Below, piece after piece: positions 23,801-35,200 of a stretch of 64,000 bases of DNA. Position 1 is the stretch's first letter. Every line of letters starts with the position of its first letter. Made by a program: the position numbers and the translations under genes. The DNA is from Pratylenchus scribneri (lineage: Eukaryota > Nematoda > Chromadorea > Rhabditida > Pratylenchidae): assembly GCA_030063045.1 (NCBI GenBank), contig JAQSEB010000054.1, forward strand, positions 310,001 to 374,000, written 5' to 3'. The notes beneath the pieces are model-generated. The model searched no databases and was not told where the DNA came from. It saw nothing but the letters and a program-made list of their open reading frames with translations.

Positions 23801-24931
23801 TCATTAAAAAATATTTTAAGTTTGCACGCCCAAAAAACCCCAGTCAAAAGACGGAATTGATTCTCCGCTCCGAGACTACATTGACATCAAATGTGAATTT
23901 GTGGATCGAGGTTGGTGGTTTTTGGCCAATCTTTAAATTAATTTATAATTTATGAAGAAAGCAAACATTTTGGGCAATGCCAGCGTCGAAAATTTGGACT
24001 TCAAATTGGTGGAGGCCAACATTTCGGATGTTGATCAGGCAAGAAATGGAATAATCTAACCATATTTTTGTGAAATTAACTTGCCTAAAAAAGAATACAT
24101 ACACCCAAAAAGGGTTTAAGGGTTTGTTAAATATTCACAAACCAAATATACCCTAAATTGGATAGAGCTGGACAAAACGCATTGAATGGTATAAAATTTG
24201 GTTATGGTTTGGTCAACAATTAAAGGGTTTTAAACGGTTTAAACCACATTTTAGTTTAATGGTTCAAAACTAAATTAGAATTGGTTAAACCCAAAGCCAA
24301 AACATAATCAAATAATGCGTCTTGATGAAATCTATCGATTGGGTATAAGGTTGGGTTAAGGTTAAAATATTGACTTTGTTAAACCAGTAAAGACTTTTAG
24401 GCATTTTTAATACCCTAATTTTTTAGTATCTTTCGATTAATTAAATATTATCATTTATTGTTCCCATCCTATCTTTTTAGAGCACTTTCGGTGATTTGGG
24501 CCTTTTCGGTGCCGAATTCTTGGAAAAATTGCTGACCGAAATTCTCCAAATGGGCCTACTTTTGCCCACAATGCGAGGCGTTGTTTTGCGCAGTCCAAAG
24601 TGAAAATAAAATAAAATAAAATTATTTTTTTTTCAATTTTTAATTTCAAAATTTTTTAAAATTTTTTAAAATTTATTTTTCAAAATTTTTTAAAATTTAT
24701 TTTTCAAAATTTTTTAAAATTTATTTTTCAAAATTTTTTAAAATTTATTTTTCAATTTCAAACTTTTTTAAAATTTGTTTTTCAATCTAAAAATTATTTT
24801 CCCCTTTTTCCACAAGATTGTCCATCCACGATAGGTATATAAAGGTGCAATCCTATTTCAAACTGGACGAACAATATGCAGAACGGCTGATCCAGGGGGC
24901 AGTGCGGCAAACTTTGCTTAATATTGGATAA
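17892..24931 (+). CDS. Secreted BPI/LBP/CETP-family lipid-binding protein
   Basis: Sixteen exons (17892-18056, 18847-18996, 19049-19158, 19841-20005, 20060-20112, 20639-20692, 20742-20776, 20820-20906, 21491-21712, 21768-21903, 22813-22874, 22928-23119, 23821-23910, 23958-24038, 24481-24599, 24817-24931) give 611 residues. The family binds lipids or lipopolysaccharide in two elongated barrels. A clear signal peptide (MLGLALFLLSLFLPAAVIIA) is followed by a short Ser/Pro linker and the family opening NPGNAGIFVRLMPTGLAYL. Two cysteines about 45 residues apart (VFCGAQV and QRICQMI) match the conserved N-domain disulfide. An insertion rich in G, N, P and R (FNKGGGPSRNRPSRQ) lies between the barrels. 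The second barrel includes VYVEG-like IMVFVEGRARFRL. Intron 14 uses a GC donor. The final exon is duplicated downstream. Confidence 0.88.
18100..18790. repeat. R2 inverted-repeat element, copy 1 (split by R4)
   Basis: R2 is about 300 bp. Its arms of about 70 bp read inward from TTTTGGCCATATCTCGAG, GAAGGAAGCAACCAATTC and CCATTTGAAAGCCCTAAATG, and mirror at the other end. The centre holds AAGCGGCTTTTCCTCCAACA and ACTCAAAGACATGTAACTT. Copy 1 lies in intron 1 of the BPI-like gene and is interrupted at about 18358-18730. Confidence 0.8.
18358..18730. mobile_element. R4 long-TIR element inserted in R2 copy 1
   Basis: The arms share TTTGCGGACCC and TTGCGGATGAAT at both ends in opposite orientation. 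The inner arms share ATTAGTCATAAAATTAGCTA. The R2 arm continues on either side, so R4 is the later insertion. Confidence 0.7.
19225..19740. repeat. Two tandem TTAATCC-rich segments
   Basis: Two diverged segments of about 250 bp, each with GTGCCACTT, CGGGACATTG, GGCTTTA and CGTTTATCCTC, in intron 3 of the BPI-like gene. Similar TTAATCC-rich DNA occurs at 47.65-47.95 kb. Confidence 0.5.
20955..21415. repeat. R1 repeat copy e
   Basis: Five 47-bp units, in intron 8 of the BPI-like gene. Confidence 0.8.
22035..22745. repeat. Minisatellite with TTTCCGGAACAACCGGAAC unit, locus 2
   Basis: About 23 units of 30-32 bp, within intron 10 of the BPI-like gene. The unit has no stop in three antisense frames, so spurious minus-strand frames of more than 200 codons appear. 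These are not genes. Confidence 0.92.
23280..23595. repeat. R2 copy 2
   Basis: In intron 12 of the BPI-like gene, occupying under half of it. Confidence 0.75.
24105..24410. repeat. R1 repeat copy f
   Basis: A short copy with one or two units, filling most of the GC-AG intron 14 of the BPI-like gene. Confidence 0.7.
24640..24790. repeat. AT-rich tandem repeat, intron 15 of BPI-like gene
   Basis: Tandem units of about 28 bp of the form AAATTTTTTAAAATTTATTTTTC, in part TTTTTTAAAATTTATTTTTC. The same array precedes the duplicated exon at 27.1 kb. Confidence 0.7.
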
Positions 24932-25656
24932 TTCCCTTCCCTTTTTTTATATTTTTCTTTGCATTTTTATTCAATTTCCATGATTTTTGAATAAAATTTA
25001 AAATTTTCAATTTTATCATTTAAATATAAATAGACAAGGGAAAAGAATTAAAACTTCAAATTAGTTGAAAGAGAATGGAGAATTTTGCCAAGGGCAAAAG
25101 CCAAAAGAGAAATTCAAGTGGGTGGGAGTGAACACTGTATCTTAAATTTGAATTTCTTGAATTAAGAAATTTATTGCTGATCGAATATTCTTGCCAGTTG
25201 CCACCAACAATTTTGCCCAATTATTCTGATCATTTCACTATTGTCCACTTTTTATTAAAATATAATTAATAAGCCCCAAAAAATCGATAAACAAAAACAC
25301 CATTCACCATTTCCACCTCCATCTATATCTCTACTATGGTAAATAATTGGCTACAGAAGTTATGATGCATCATGTGAATATTAATATTCATTCAAATTAA
25401 ATTCTGCTTCAAGTTTTGTTTATTTTTTAACAAAAAAGCACAAAAATATGAGAAGTTAACAATTACAATCCCTTTCCGGAATGAACTTAGAAAATTAGAA
25501 GAATTAAAATCCAAAAATAGTAAAATAATAAGAATAATTTGATGATAATTTTATAAAAATTTTTAGTGCAATAATTCGTCATATTTTTTGTATCATCATC
25601 TTTCAATTTTTCTCTAAATTTTAAAATATTTGACTTTTTCCCAAGGGCAAATCAAA
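24932..25656. other. 3' flank of the BPI-like gene
   Basis: No gene seen. The stretch to about 25220 is repeated at 27.2-27.6 kb (shared TTGCCACCAACAATTTTGCC). Confidence 0.5.
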
Positions 25657-25990
25657 TCAATTCTGATGATGATGATGGCCACCCATTTCCCCTCCTCCAA
25701 ATGGCCCATCATTTTCCCACAATGCTTCATTTATATTCCCTTTGTTCCTCTCAAAATCCTCTTCCACAATTTCCTCCGTCGTTTTTCCCACCCCACTGCT
25801 GCTTCCTTCCCCCATTTTTGGCCATTCTTGATGATGCCCAACATTTTGTTCAATTATTGCTCCTAAATGAAAATATACAAATTTTAAATAATTTGTTGTT
25901 GCCTTTGGACGGCGGTGGCATCATCAATTCATTTGGATGGATTAATTTTTGCATTGCCATCGACGCTGGCATCAATTGTTTATATGGTAA
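25657..25990 (-). CDS. Possible two terminal exons of an unknown gene
   Basis: A 206-nt open exon (25862-25657) ends GGHHHHQN then stop. It joins 25990-25903 in phase if a GC donor at 25902 is used, over a 40-bp intron ending TTTAG. The translation is acidic and glycine-rich. No start codon or further upstream exon was found, so the gene may be incomplete or the call wrong. Confidence 0.35.
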
Positions 25991-26429
25991 CTGGAATTTT
26001 AAATTGATGGGGGAATTCCTTTTGAATAAATTTTTTGCATCAAAAGTATTTTTACTTAACATGGGGCTTAATCTTTCCTCTAATTTGACTGAATTTAGCC
26101 TTTAATTTTGCCAAATTTTTGTCTGTCAAAATGAATAAAAGCTATTAAATTCAGTTTAGATCACTTAAATTGGCTCATTGGTCACTGACTGAGTTATGGC
26201 CAAATAATACATTATCACAAAAATGGCCATAACTCAACAAATTTATGGCCAAGCCCCTACACCTAAATATCCCAGCCTTATCCTCTAAATCCCATGCCGT
26301 CCCTAACATAATCCTAACCCTAGCCCCTAAAAAAATTTTATAAGAAAAAAAAAGTCAAATTAGAGGCTAAATTCAGCCAAATTAGAGGAAGAATTAAGCT
26401 TTTAGTTTTTATTTATAATATATCAGAAA

Positions 26430-26700
26430 CAGGTTTTAGACCCTATTCAGCTTAAACCATTTTGTAGATCTCATCAAGACGGGTCGATTGGTATATAACT
26501 TGTCATGGTTTGATCAAATTTAAATAGTTTTGAACCAAAAACTATGAATGGTTTAAACGGTTTAAAACCCTTAATTTTTGATCAAAACATGACGAATTAT
26601 ATACCATTTGATGCGTCTAGATGAGATCTATCGATTGGGTATTTGGTTTGGGGGTCTCTAGGACAAACCATTAAACCGCTTAAACCTTTCCGTCTATTTC
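26430..26700. repeat. R1-related copy g (intergenic variant)
   Basis: A diverged copy with TGGTTTAAACGGTTTAAAACC and the shared flank ATATACCATTTGATGCGTCT, truncated to one unit. It is the only R1 copy outside an intron. Confidence 0.6.
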
Positions 26701-26819
26701 AATGTTTTTTTGGCCAAATTAAATACCCTCCGATTGCAAAATACACAAAAATTTTCTCTCCCACCTAGCCTTTTCGAATAATGTCATATGTCAGATTATT
26801 GATCTTTTTTTATGATCAA

Positions 26820-27085
26820 TAAATTCTTAATAAATTTTAAAATTATTCTTAATTTTTTAAAATTTATTTTTTAGTTTAAAAATTTTTAATTTTTTAAAAT
26901 TTATTTTTTAGTTTAAAAATTTTTAAAATCTATTTTTCAATTTCAAACTTTTTTAAATTTTTTCAATATTAAACTTTTTTAAAATTTAAAATTTTTCTTA
27001 AAATTTATTTTTTAATTTCAAAATTTTTTAAAATTTATTTTTCAATTTCAAAATTTTTTAAAATTTATTTATAATTGTAAAATTA
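26820..27085. repeat. AT-rich tandem repeat, second copy
   Basis: Same unit as at 24.64-24.79 kb, longer and more degenerate, immediately before the duplicated exon. Confidence 0.65.
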
Positions 27086-27115
27086 TTTTAAATTAATTTT
27101 CCATTTTTCCACAAG

Positions 27116-27209
27116 ATTGTCCATCCATGATAGGTATATAAAGGTGCAATCCTATTTCAAACTGGACGAACAATATGCAGAACGGCTGATCCAGGGGGCA
27201 GTGCGGTAA
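27116..27209 (+). pseudogene. Duplicate of the last exon of the BPI-like gene, with early stop
   Basis: Nearly identical to 24817-24931, with the same CCACAAG acceptor and the same reading. A CAA codon is TAA here, which would remove the last seven residues (QTLLNIG). Flanks are duplicated too (roughly 24.64-25.22 kb against 26.82-27.62 kb). It may be dead, or an alternative last exon that shortens the protein slightly. Confidence 0.75.
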
Positions 27210-27619
27210 ACTTTGCTGAATATTGGATAATTCCCCCTCCCTTTTTTTCTAAATTTTCGTTGATTTTTCTTTAATTTCAATGATTTTTCAATAAAAAATT
27301 TATTTTAAAATTTTCAATTTTATCATTTAAAATATTTATGAGAAGGGCATCACTGTACGTAATTGGGGGATAAAAGAAGGAGAAGAATTCAAATAAAGTG
27401 AAAAAAAAGGAAATAAAAAATGCCGAAGGCAAAAATCAAACTACTTGAAAAAGAAGGGGAAAATACACAAAATGCCAGAGGCAAAAGGGGGAATCAAGTG
27501 GCTGGAAGTGAATAGTGAATTTGAAAATTTGTAATTTCTTAAATGAATGAAATTTATTGCTGGCAATCTTCACAAAATGTTCCTGTTGCCACCAACAATT
27601 TTGCCCAATTACTCTCGTA

Positions 27620-28593
27620 CGTCTTACCTATCCCCCTTGAGTCATGCCCCAACCCTCAATACTGTGTAGGTAGGCCAATACCAATTCGGGGAAAAATAAA
27701 TTTAATCCTCCTCCAATCCCTCTGATGAAGCTGCCAACATTATATACAGGGTGCGTAAAAAGTTCCCGGAATTTTTTTAAATTATGCTTTTGGACATAAA
27801 AGTTCAAAATTACTATTTAATTTTCTTTCAAAATTGAATTCTCCAATTTTTTTTTTTGGTTGAGATTAAAATTTTTTTATTTTCTTTTATCATTCTATAA
27901 ATTTTTTAAACGAGGTCCATTCATTTTGAGTCTAGTAGAAATCCTGATTTTGAAGAAAAATTTTATTGATCATAGCCACTTATCTTAACTTTATTATTTA
28001 CTAAAAGTTATGATATCTACCTTGAATACAAAAAAGTGGCAACAAAAAATTTTAATAAAATCATGCGGACTGGGAGAAACCAAATTTCTTCCTAAATGTG
28101 ACCCTCTAAAATGGTCTCAAAGTCGGAGTGCTTGTCTCAAAATTTGCCTTTTTCATAAAAAATAGATAGAATAATAATATTTAGATAAAAAGAGCCAAAA
28201 AGATCAATTCCACACTATGAATTCGAAAATTGAAAAATTTGTAGAAATTTATTTTTAAATTTTAATATTAACCAATTTCGCCTAGGCAAAATTGTTAATA
28301 TTAAATATTTTGTTTTCCCCTTTTGATATTACTTATTAGCCCTCTTCTATTTATACTATTAGAAAAAAATATTTAAATCTTTAATTTACTTTTCAAAGTG
28401 AAATAAATTTTAAAATTCACCAAAAATGCTTGCGGGCATTTTCCCCTCCGAGAGGGCATAAATATAATTTTGATCCGCCTCCCTAAAGTAATTCAATAAA
28501 TTCGGTGTATTCTTTAGAAAAGTCAAAATATAAATCCGAATAATAAATAAAAAATATTTAAATTATCCAATAAATTTTTTTTGTAGCAGCAGA
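27620..28593. other. Intergenic before TAZ2 fragment
   Basis: No gene seen. At 27746 a transposon-like end, CAGGGTGCGTAAAAAGTTCC, resembles Tc1/mariner termini, but no matching opposite end was found. Confidence 0.4.
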
Positions 28594-28836
28594 ATGAAGA
28601 AGGTTATCCAGCACACGAGACAATGCAAAAGACGGCAAGCAGCCGTCGCAAATTGCCAAGTTTGCAAACAATTGATTGTCCTATGCTGCTACCATGCCAA
28701 ACATTGCACGCTTGTCAAATGCCAAGTGAGAATTAATACAAAACTTACACAAGTTTTAATTTCTAATTTTTATTTTAAGATTCCATTCTGTCTTCAAATT
28801 AGGCAAAAATTGCAAGAAGAAAAAAGCGCTGATTAA
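28594..28836 (+). pseudogene. Orphan fragment of CBP/p300 TAZ2 zinc-finger domain
   Basis: Two exons (28594-28725, 28780-28836) encode 62 residues. They match the C-terminal two-thirds of TAZ2: KKVIQHTRQCKR, CQVCKQLIVLCCYHAKHC and KCQIPFCLQIRQKL. Full TAZ2 binds three zinc ions through HCCC sites; here only about two sites are present, because the upstream helix with the first Cys cluster is missing. The frame continues upstream of the ATG to an acceptor (TTTTTTTGTAG), as if cut from a larger gene. No CBP exons lie upstream; the preceding plus-strand gene is the BPI-like gene. It could be a gene fragment, or a tiny expressed protein if the ATG is used. Domain identity is firm, status uncertain. 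Confidence 0.7.
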
Positions 28837-29261
28837 TTAAACAAACAACCAACCGAACACACAATGTTTCCATGCCCCTAGGCTAATTCTATGTTTTTTT
28901 GATGGATTTGTAGTAGCCCTGTTTTTGGGGTCTATTTTTTATTTTTTACGATATTTTTCTAATAAGAATTTTCAAAACCAGCCATGCCTTTTTTAATATA
29001 CAAGGCGATTTTTTTATGGATGTTGTTGATTTGCTCACTCAAAATTGTAAATTTTCCTTTCCCATTCTAAAATTGACTTCTTTCTTATTTTTATATAAAT
29101 TTATCCTACTCTCTGCTGTACTATTTTTGAATTTTTTGCATTTATGAGCAATAAATATGAAGCAATTCAATTTAGTAAATATAAATAAAATCATTTTATA
29201 ATTGGAAAATTTATAAATATAATACATAATTGATTAAATAAAAAATATATTCATTTTATAT
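28837..29261. other. Convergent intergenic between TAZ2 fragment and Prickle-like gene
   Basis: AT-rich 3' flank of two convergent units. Nothing else recognisable. Confidence 0.4.
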
Positions 29262-32200
29262 TTATGATATTCTACAACTGGATTCCTTTGTTTTTTGTTT
29301 CCTCATTCCATTCGTTCGTCTTCGCCGTCCATTTTGTGCCTTCGCCTCCTCCGCGGCCAATGCGGTAAAATAATGATGCAGGAAAAGGGTGCTATTGTTT
29401 TGGCATTCTTCACTTTCACTGCTACTGCTGGATTCCTCCTCCTCCATTTGGTGAATTTTATGGCCACTTTTGTCAATCAATTGAGGGGAATTATGCCTGG
29501 AAAAAAATGAGGAATTGATTGAAAGGACAAATATCCTATTTCAGCTATTTTGGTCATATCTCAAGAAGGAAGCAATCAATTCAGGAAGGCGATATGCCAT
29601 TTTAAAGCCCTAAATGTCCTCTAAAAAGTGGCCAATTCTAATTGTTTTTGAAATATTAAAATTATTTGCAAAATAAGCGACTTTTCCTCCAACAAAAAAA
29701 TTCGGGTTTATTCCATTCATAGACATGCAACTTTTTTAAAAGCTGGGATTTCATAAAATTTCAAAAGTCACTTTGTAGAGGACATTTAGGGCTTTCAAAT
29801 GGCATATCACCTTCTCAGATTGGCAATTGCCTCGCAGAGCTATAACCAAAAGAAAATTCTAAATATCGCCTATTCATTAATATATCTGCCATTCTTTTGG
29901 CCATAACTCAATGAGGAAATTGCCAATTCGAGAAAGCAATATACCAGTTGAAAGTCAAAAGTGTCCTCTACAATTTGGCCGTTTTAAATTTTATAAAAAT
30001 TCAGGTTTTTTAAAAAGTTACATGTCTTTGAGTGGAATAAACCAGAATATTTGTTGTTAGAGGAAAAGCCGCTTATATTACAAATTATTTTAATATTTCA
30101 AAAACAATTAGAAAAGCCACTTTTAGAGGACATTTTGGGCTTTCAAATGGCATATCGTCTTCCTGAATTGATTGCTTCAATTGGTTACTTCCTTCTCGAG
30201 ATAAAGGCCAAAAGAAATGACCAAGACTACCACTTACCCCTCGAAAGTGCCACGTCGTTGAATGTTTTTGCCTGCGGGCGAAATCATTAATATTTTGGGC
30301 TGAGGCGATGGACTTCTTCCCTCCAGCCTTTTCGGCATCCTTCCCCTTCCTTTTCCTTCGGCACTTTGCCATCTTCTCCTCCCAATTGTTTTTGGCCTTT
30401 TCATTCGTTGGCCCATTTTGTTTGGCCAATTTCCATCCTCCTCCTCCTCTTCATCTGTAGAAGAACTTGACATTGGCATTAAATTGGCAGAAATGGGTGA
30501 ATTGGGCATTTTGATGGCCTTGGATGGCTTTTTGATGCTATATTTATCGGCCGTTGAGGAACAAAGAGAGCCTGGAATTTTTTTAAAAATGGTAATGAAT
30601 TAAAGGTAATTAGAGGATCGACGATCGAGGGAGGATTTTTAGCCAATAAAAAGGCAAAAATATTAATTAAAATTTAAAATAAAATATTTAAAATAAAAAT
30701 ATCTTACGCCACTGACTGAGAATCGAACCCACGCCCCCTTGACAAATAAATCCGGGGCTCTACCACTCAACCACCTACGTACCCGATGGACCTGATGGTA
30801 TAAAATTTTAAAGTGGCTTTGAAGACAATAAAAGATCAAAATTATTATTAAAAAAATTAAAAAAAAAATAAAAAAATCAAAATGATTTTAAAATTTAAAA
30901 GTCAAAAATTGTGAACAAAAATAACTTCCCATCAAAGGATTCGAACCCCCCAACCTTTGGGGCAACGCACCCAGCAGGGCCTCTACCATTCAACCACACA
31001 GGAACGTACTATTAGTGGAATTTCCAATGATTTTTAAGAGAAAAAGCTTAAATTGGCATATTTTATTCTCAAAATTAAATCCATAAAATGCTTAAAGTAA
31101 TATCCACCAATTAGTACACCCGAAATACTAAAATTTGACTTTTTCTTCGTGTAAATTAAGATATAAAAACGCTCATTAAACAAAAAGCCTCAAAAATCTG
31201 ATTTAATATGAACTTAAATGTTAAATCCATTCAATTCTGCTTCATTGTTCTGTAATTCATTGTTTTTATTTTAATTTCCACTTTATTGTCACCCATCCGT
31301 ACACTCTAAACCCCCTCTAGTCCTAAACCGTTCTCTATTGGGTACTTTTAGTACTGACCATTTGCGCTGCATCCACTGCTGGTCGATGAAGTGGTTGTGG
31401 TGGCAATTTCAGAAGGAATGCCGGATGATGCCGCTGGAATCACCGTTTCGTAAATATTTTCCGTAGATTCAACCATCGAATTTTGCTGAAATTTTCGAAC
31501 ATAAACAAGGAATGAAATTAGGGATTCGAACCAAATTGGCAAAATTTGCATGGAATTTGACTGGAATTGGAGGAGGCAAAGGCGGCGGCATTGGCAAATT
31601 GGCCTTCTGAACAAATGGCAAAATTAACTGGAAAAAATTGAATAAAATGTTACCTTTTGGCCACTGAAATGAACGGCCAATTGTGATTTTGGCGAAGAAG
31701 GCCATTGATGGGAAGAATGCGGCGAAGGTGAAGAGGAAGGACACGGACTCGGGGGAATGGCACAATTTGAGGGGGAAGAGCACAAAAGGAGGCCGCCCTT
31801 TTGCAGGGAATAGGAGGCGCCGAGAAGGGGACGCTGGGAAAAGGGGAAATTATAGAAAGGAAATTGGAGGGGAAAATGGCACTTGGCAAAGGGAACAACA
31901 AAAACAATGGGCGGTATGATGCCAACGGAAATTAGCCTGAAAATATGGTAAAATGAGTGATGATGAAATGGAGAATTGGGTAATTTTGGTGCCAATAAAT
32001 TTGATTAATGAACAAATTTGGACCATTTTTTGGTTCATTTCTGATAGCCCAAATATGTTGATTATGTTGGGACACAAAATTACAATATTTGAACCATTCT
32101 TTTGTCAATATCTAAACAAGGAAGCAACCAATTTTGGAAGGCGATATACCATTCTAAAGCCCAAAGTATCCTCTACAAAGTGGCTTGATTTAAATTTAAA

Positions 32201-35200
32201 ATCAAGGATTTAATAAAAGTTACATATCCTTGAGTAGAACAAACCCAAATTTGTTTGTATGAGGAAAACCACTTATTTTACAAATTGTTTTAACATTTCA
32301 AAAACAATTATAAAGCCACTTTTTAGAGGACATTTAGGGCTTTCAAATGGCATATCGCCTTCCTGAATTGGTTACTTCCTTCTCGAGAAATGGCCAAAAG
32401 AGTAGACCAGGTACTTAAAAGGCGGTACCTTAAATTCTGTCTTAATTTCCAGAATATTTGGTACCGAAATGTCCTATCCCCTATCAATAAATCACAAGAA
32501 AGGGGGAATGGACCTGGGCAATATGCGGTTGAACAGGTGAAATTGGATGGGAACAAGTTTGGCACAAATTTAGGCGAAAACATGGCAAGCAAAATGCTGG
32601 CTGTAGGGTAGAATGGCCTTTGGATTGGGCGACGGCATTTTCGGATTGCTGCGTTACAAAATTGGTAATTTTAAGGAATTTCTTTAGGGACTGACCATGG
32701 TCAAATATTGACGGCCACCCAGCGGGATACGGCAATTGGCGCAACGAAAATGGCCAAAATGCCAAAGGCGGCCTTCGGCTTGGGTGCACTCTTCGCCGGA
32801 AATAATCAGCTGGAAAATGGGAGGGGAAAATGGGAAGAATTGGGGAAAAGAATGGCAAAAGGATTGGGCCCCATTAGAATTTGTTTGATTTATTTATATT
32901 TTCACATTATCCCATAGAAAATTGGTTATGTAAATTTTTTATGGGATGTAAATTTTTTTGATGGGAAAATTGATTAATTGCCCCAAAGCCTTAAAAATGG
33001 GTCCAACTTGGTCACATTCCGCGCATTTTGGCCGGCTCAGGATGAATAATTCGGCGAAATGATGGGCACAGAAGACACTACGAAAAAGTGGGAAGGGATT
33101 ACTTTTGAAAAATATATTTAAATTGCCGAAAAAAACATAGAAAATGAACAAAAATAATTATGAGGGTTTGATGTTTTAACGTTTAAAGGTTTAAGGGTTT
33201 ATCCTACATTCACAAACCAAATATAACAAAAATTGGATAGAGCTGGCCAAGAAGACGCATTGAATGGTATATAATTTGGTTATGGTTTGGTCAACAATTA
33301 AAGGGTTTTAAACGGTTTAAACCACATTTTGGTTTGGTCAACAATTAAAGGGTTTTAAACGGTTTAAACCACATTTTGGTTTGGTCAACAATTAAAGGGT
33401 TTTAAACGGTTTAAACCACATTTTTGTTTGGTCAACAATTAAAGGGTTTTAAACGGTTTAAACCACATTTTTGTTTGGTCAACAATTAAAGGGTTTAAAA
33501 CGATTTAAACCACATTTTGGTTTGGTCAACAATTAAAGGGTTTTAAACGGTTTAAACCACATTTTGGTTTAATGGTTCAAAACTAAATTAGAATTGGTTA
33601 AACCCTCAGCCAAAATATAATCAAATGATGCGTCTTGACGAGTTTTGGTTTGGGTCCGAGAAATTTTTTTTTACTATTTTCGGCAAATTAATTATTTCCC
33701 CTTTTGGAAAAAATTGTCACTTTTGATTGTGCGCAAAAAAGATGAAGTCGACCAGTGGATGTTTGCATTCGACGCAAACAAAACAGGATGGATGCCAAAA
33801 TGGGGGACGGCAATTTGTTTTTGGCGATGGTTTTTGGTGGATTTGATCGGTTGTGGACCAATTCAGGGTGACCGCAAATTGGTCATTGCCACAGGCGATT
33901 GGGCATTTACACTGGAAATTATGGAATTAGCGAGTTGCCGCAAAGAGCAATGACCCAACTTGGCGCGAACGATCGTAACCTATTAATTGAAAACCAATTT
34001 TGACAGTTTATATCAAATTAAAAAGTAGACTTTTGGCTATCAAATGATATTAAATTTATTTTAGAATATCTGAACATTAGTGGAGTTGTGGTCAAAAAAG
34101 CAGAAGAGACTTCTTTCCAAGGACAGTCGTAATCTTTGCTGGTTTTTTGACCATAACTCAAATATTTTTAAACTAATCAGAATAAAATTTATCTCATTTG
34201 ATAGCTTAAAGTTTAATCTTTAATTTAATAGTAAAATTATCAAATTAGGTTCATCCCTTAAAGAGTTATAATTCGCTTTATCGCATGCCTTCAAGAAGAC
34301 ATAGCCCCAACTTAGCGCGAATAATGATAACTCATTAAGGATTGAACCGATTTTGGCTATTTTGTTGTCATATCAAAGAGCAAACTTTTAACTATTCAAA
34401 GATATTAATTTTATTTTAATTAGCTAAAAATGGATGGAATTGAAGTCAAAAAAATCACAACAAAATGGCTTTACCAAGAATTGTCATAAACTTTGTTAGT
34501 TTTTTGGCCATATCTCTTAAATTTTTAAACCAATCCAAAAAAATTTATTTTAGGGCATAGCCGTAAGTTTTATCTTTAATTTAATGCCAAAAATATCAAA
34601 TTAGGTAGATTCATCATTTAAAGAGATACAGCCGCTTGCGCCGCATGCCTACAAGGAGCAATGACCTCAACCCACAACTTGACGCGAACACTCATATAAC
34701 TCATTAATCACAGAATCATTCTATTTTATTAAAAAATTAAAATACAAACTTAAGGCTATTTAATAATATTAATTTATTTTAGATTGATTTAGAAATGGAG
34801 GAGTTGTTGTGAAAAAAGCAGAGGAGATATTTTACCAATGGTTAGAAAATTTTTCAATAATTTTTGAGGCATAACTCTATCATTTGTGAACCAATTTTAA
34901 TAAATAATTATCATTGGATAGCCCTATGTTTCTTCTTTAATTTGATGCAAAGATCATCAAATTCGGTTCAGTCCTTAATGAATTATAATCATTCGCGCTA
35001 TTCAAACTTTACCTGATGGCAATAAATTCGATCTCCTCCGCTGCTTTCCTCCATTTCCACTAATTTTGCTCTTCTTTGCCCTTTGGCAAAATATTCCTTA
35101 AAATAATTCATTTTTGCATTTACTTTTGACAGTTTTCATTTGAATATTGAATTACCGTCGTTTGAGGCGATGCTGTCATCAAGCTTGAAGGCCCATCCAT

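Noticed and set aside
25630..26105. Plus-strand frames of 78 and 134 codons
   Set aside because: Proline/phenylalanine-rich antisense of a better-structured minus-strand exon.
27746..27790. Tc1/mariner transposon
   Set aside because: Only one terminus-like sequence found; no transposase and no matching opposite end.
30705..31010. Two functional tRNA genes
   Set aside because: A- and B-boxes are present but the acceptor stems do not pair convincingly and related fragments are dispersed, so a SINE-like origin fits better.
31348..31350. TAA as the definite end of the Prickle-like protein
   Set aside because: A GT donor just upstream joins exons that encode the Prickle-type acidic tail and CaaX end in the right phase; kept only as a possible isoform.
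33645..33953. Plus-strand 102-codon frame
   Set aside because: It is antisense to the LIM1 exon of the Prickle-like gene, which has clear zinc-finger residues.
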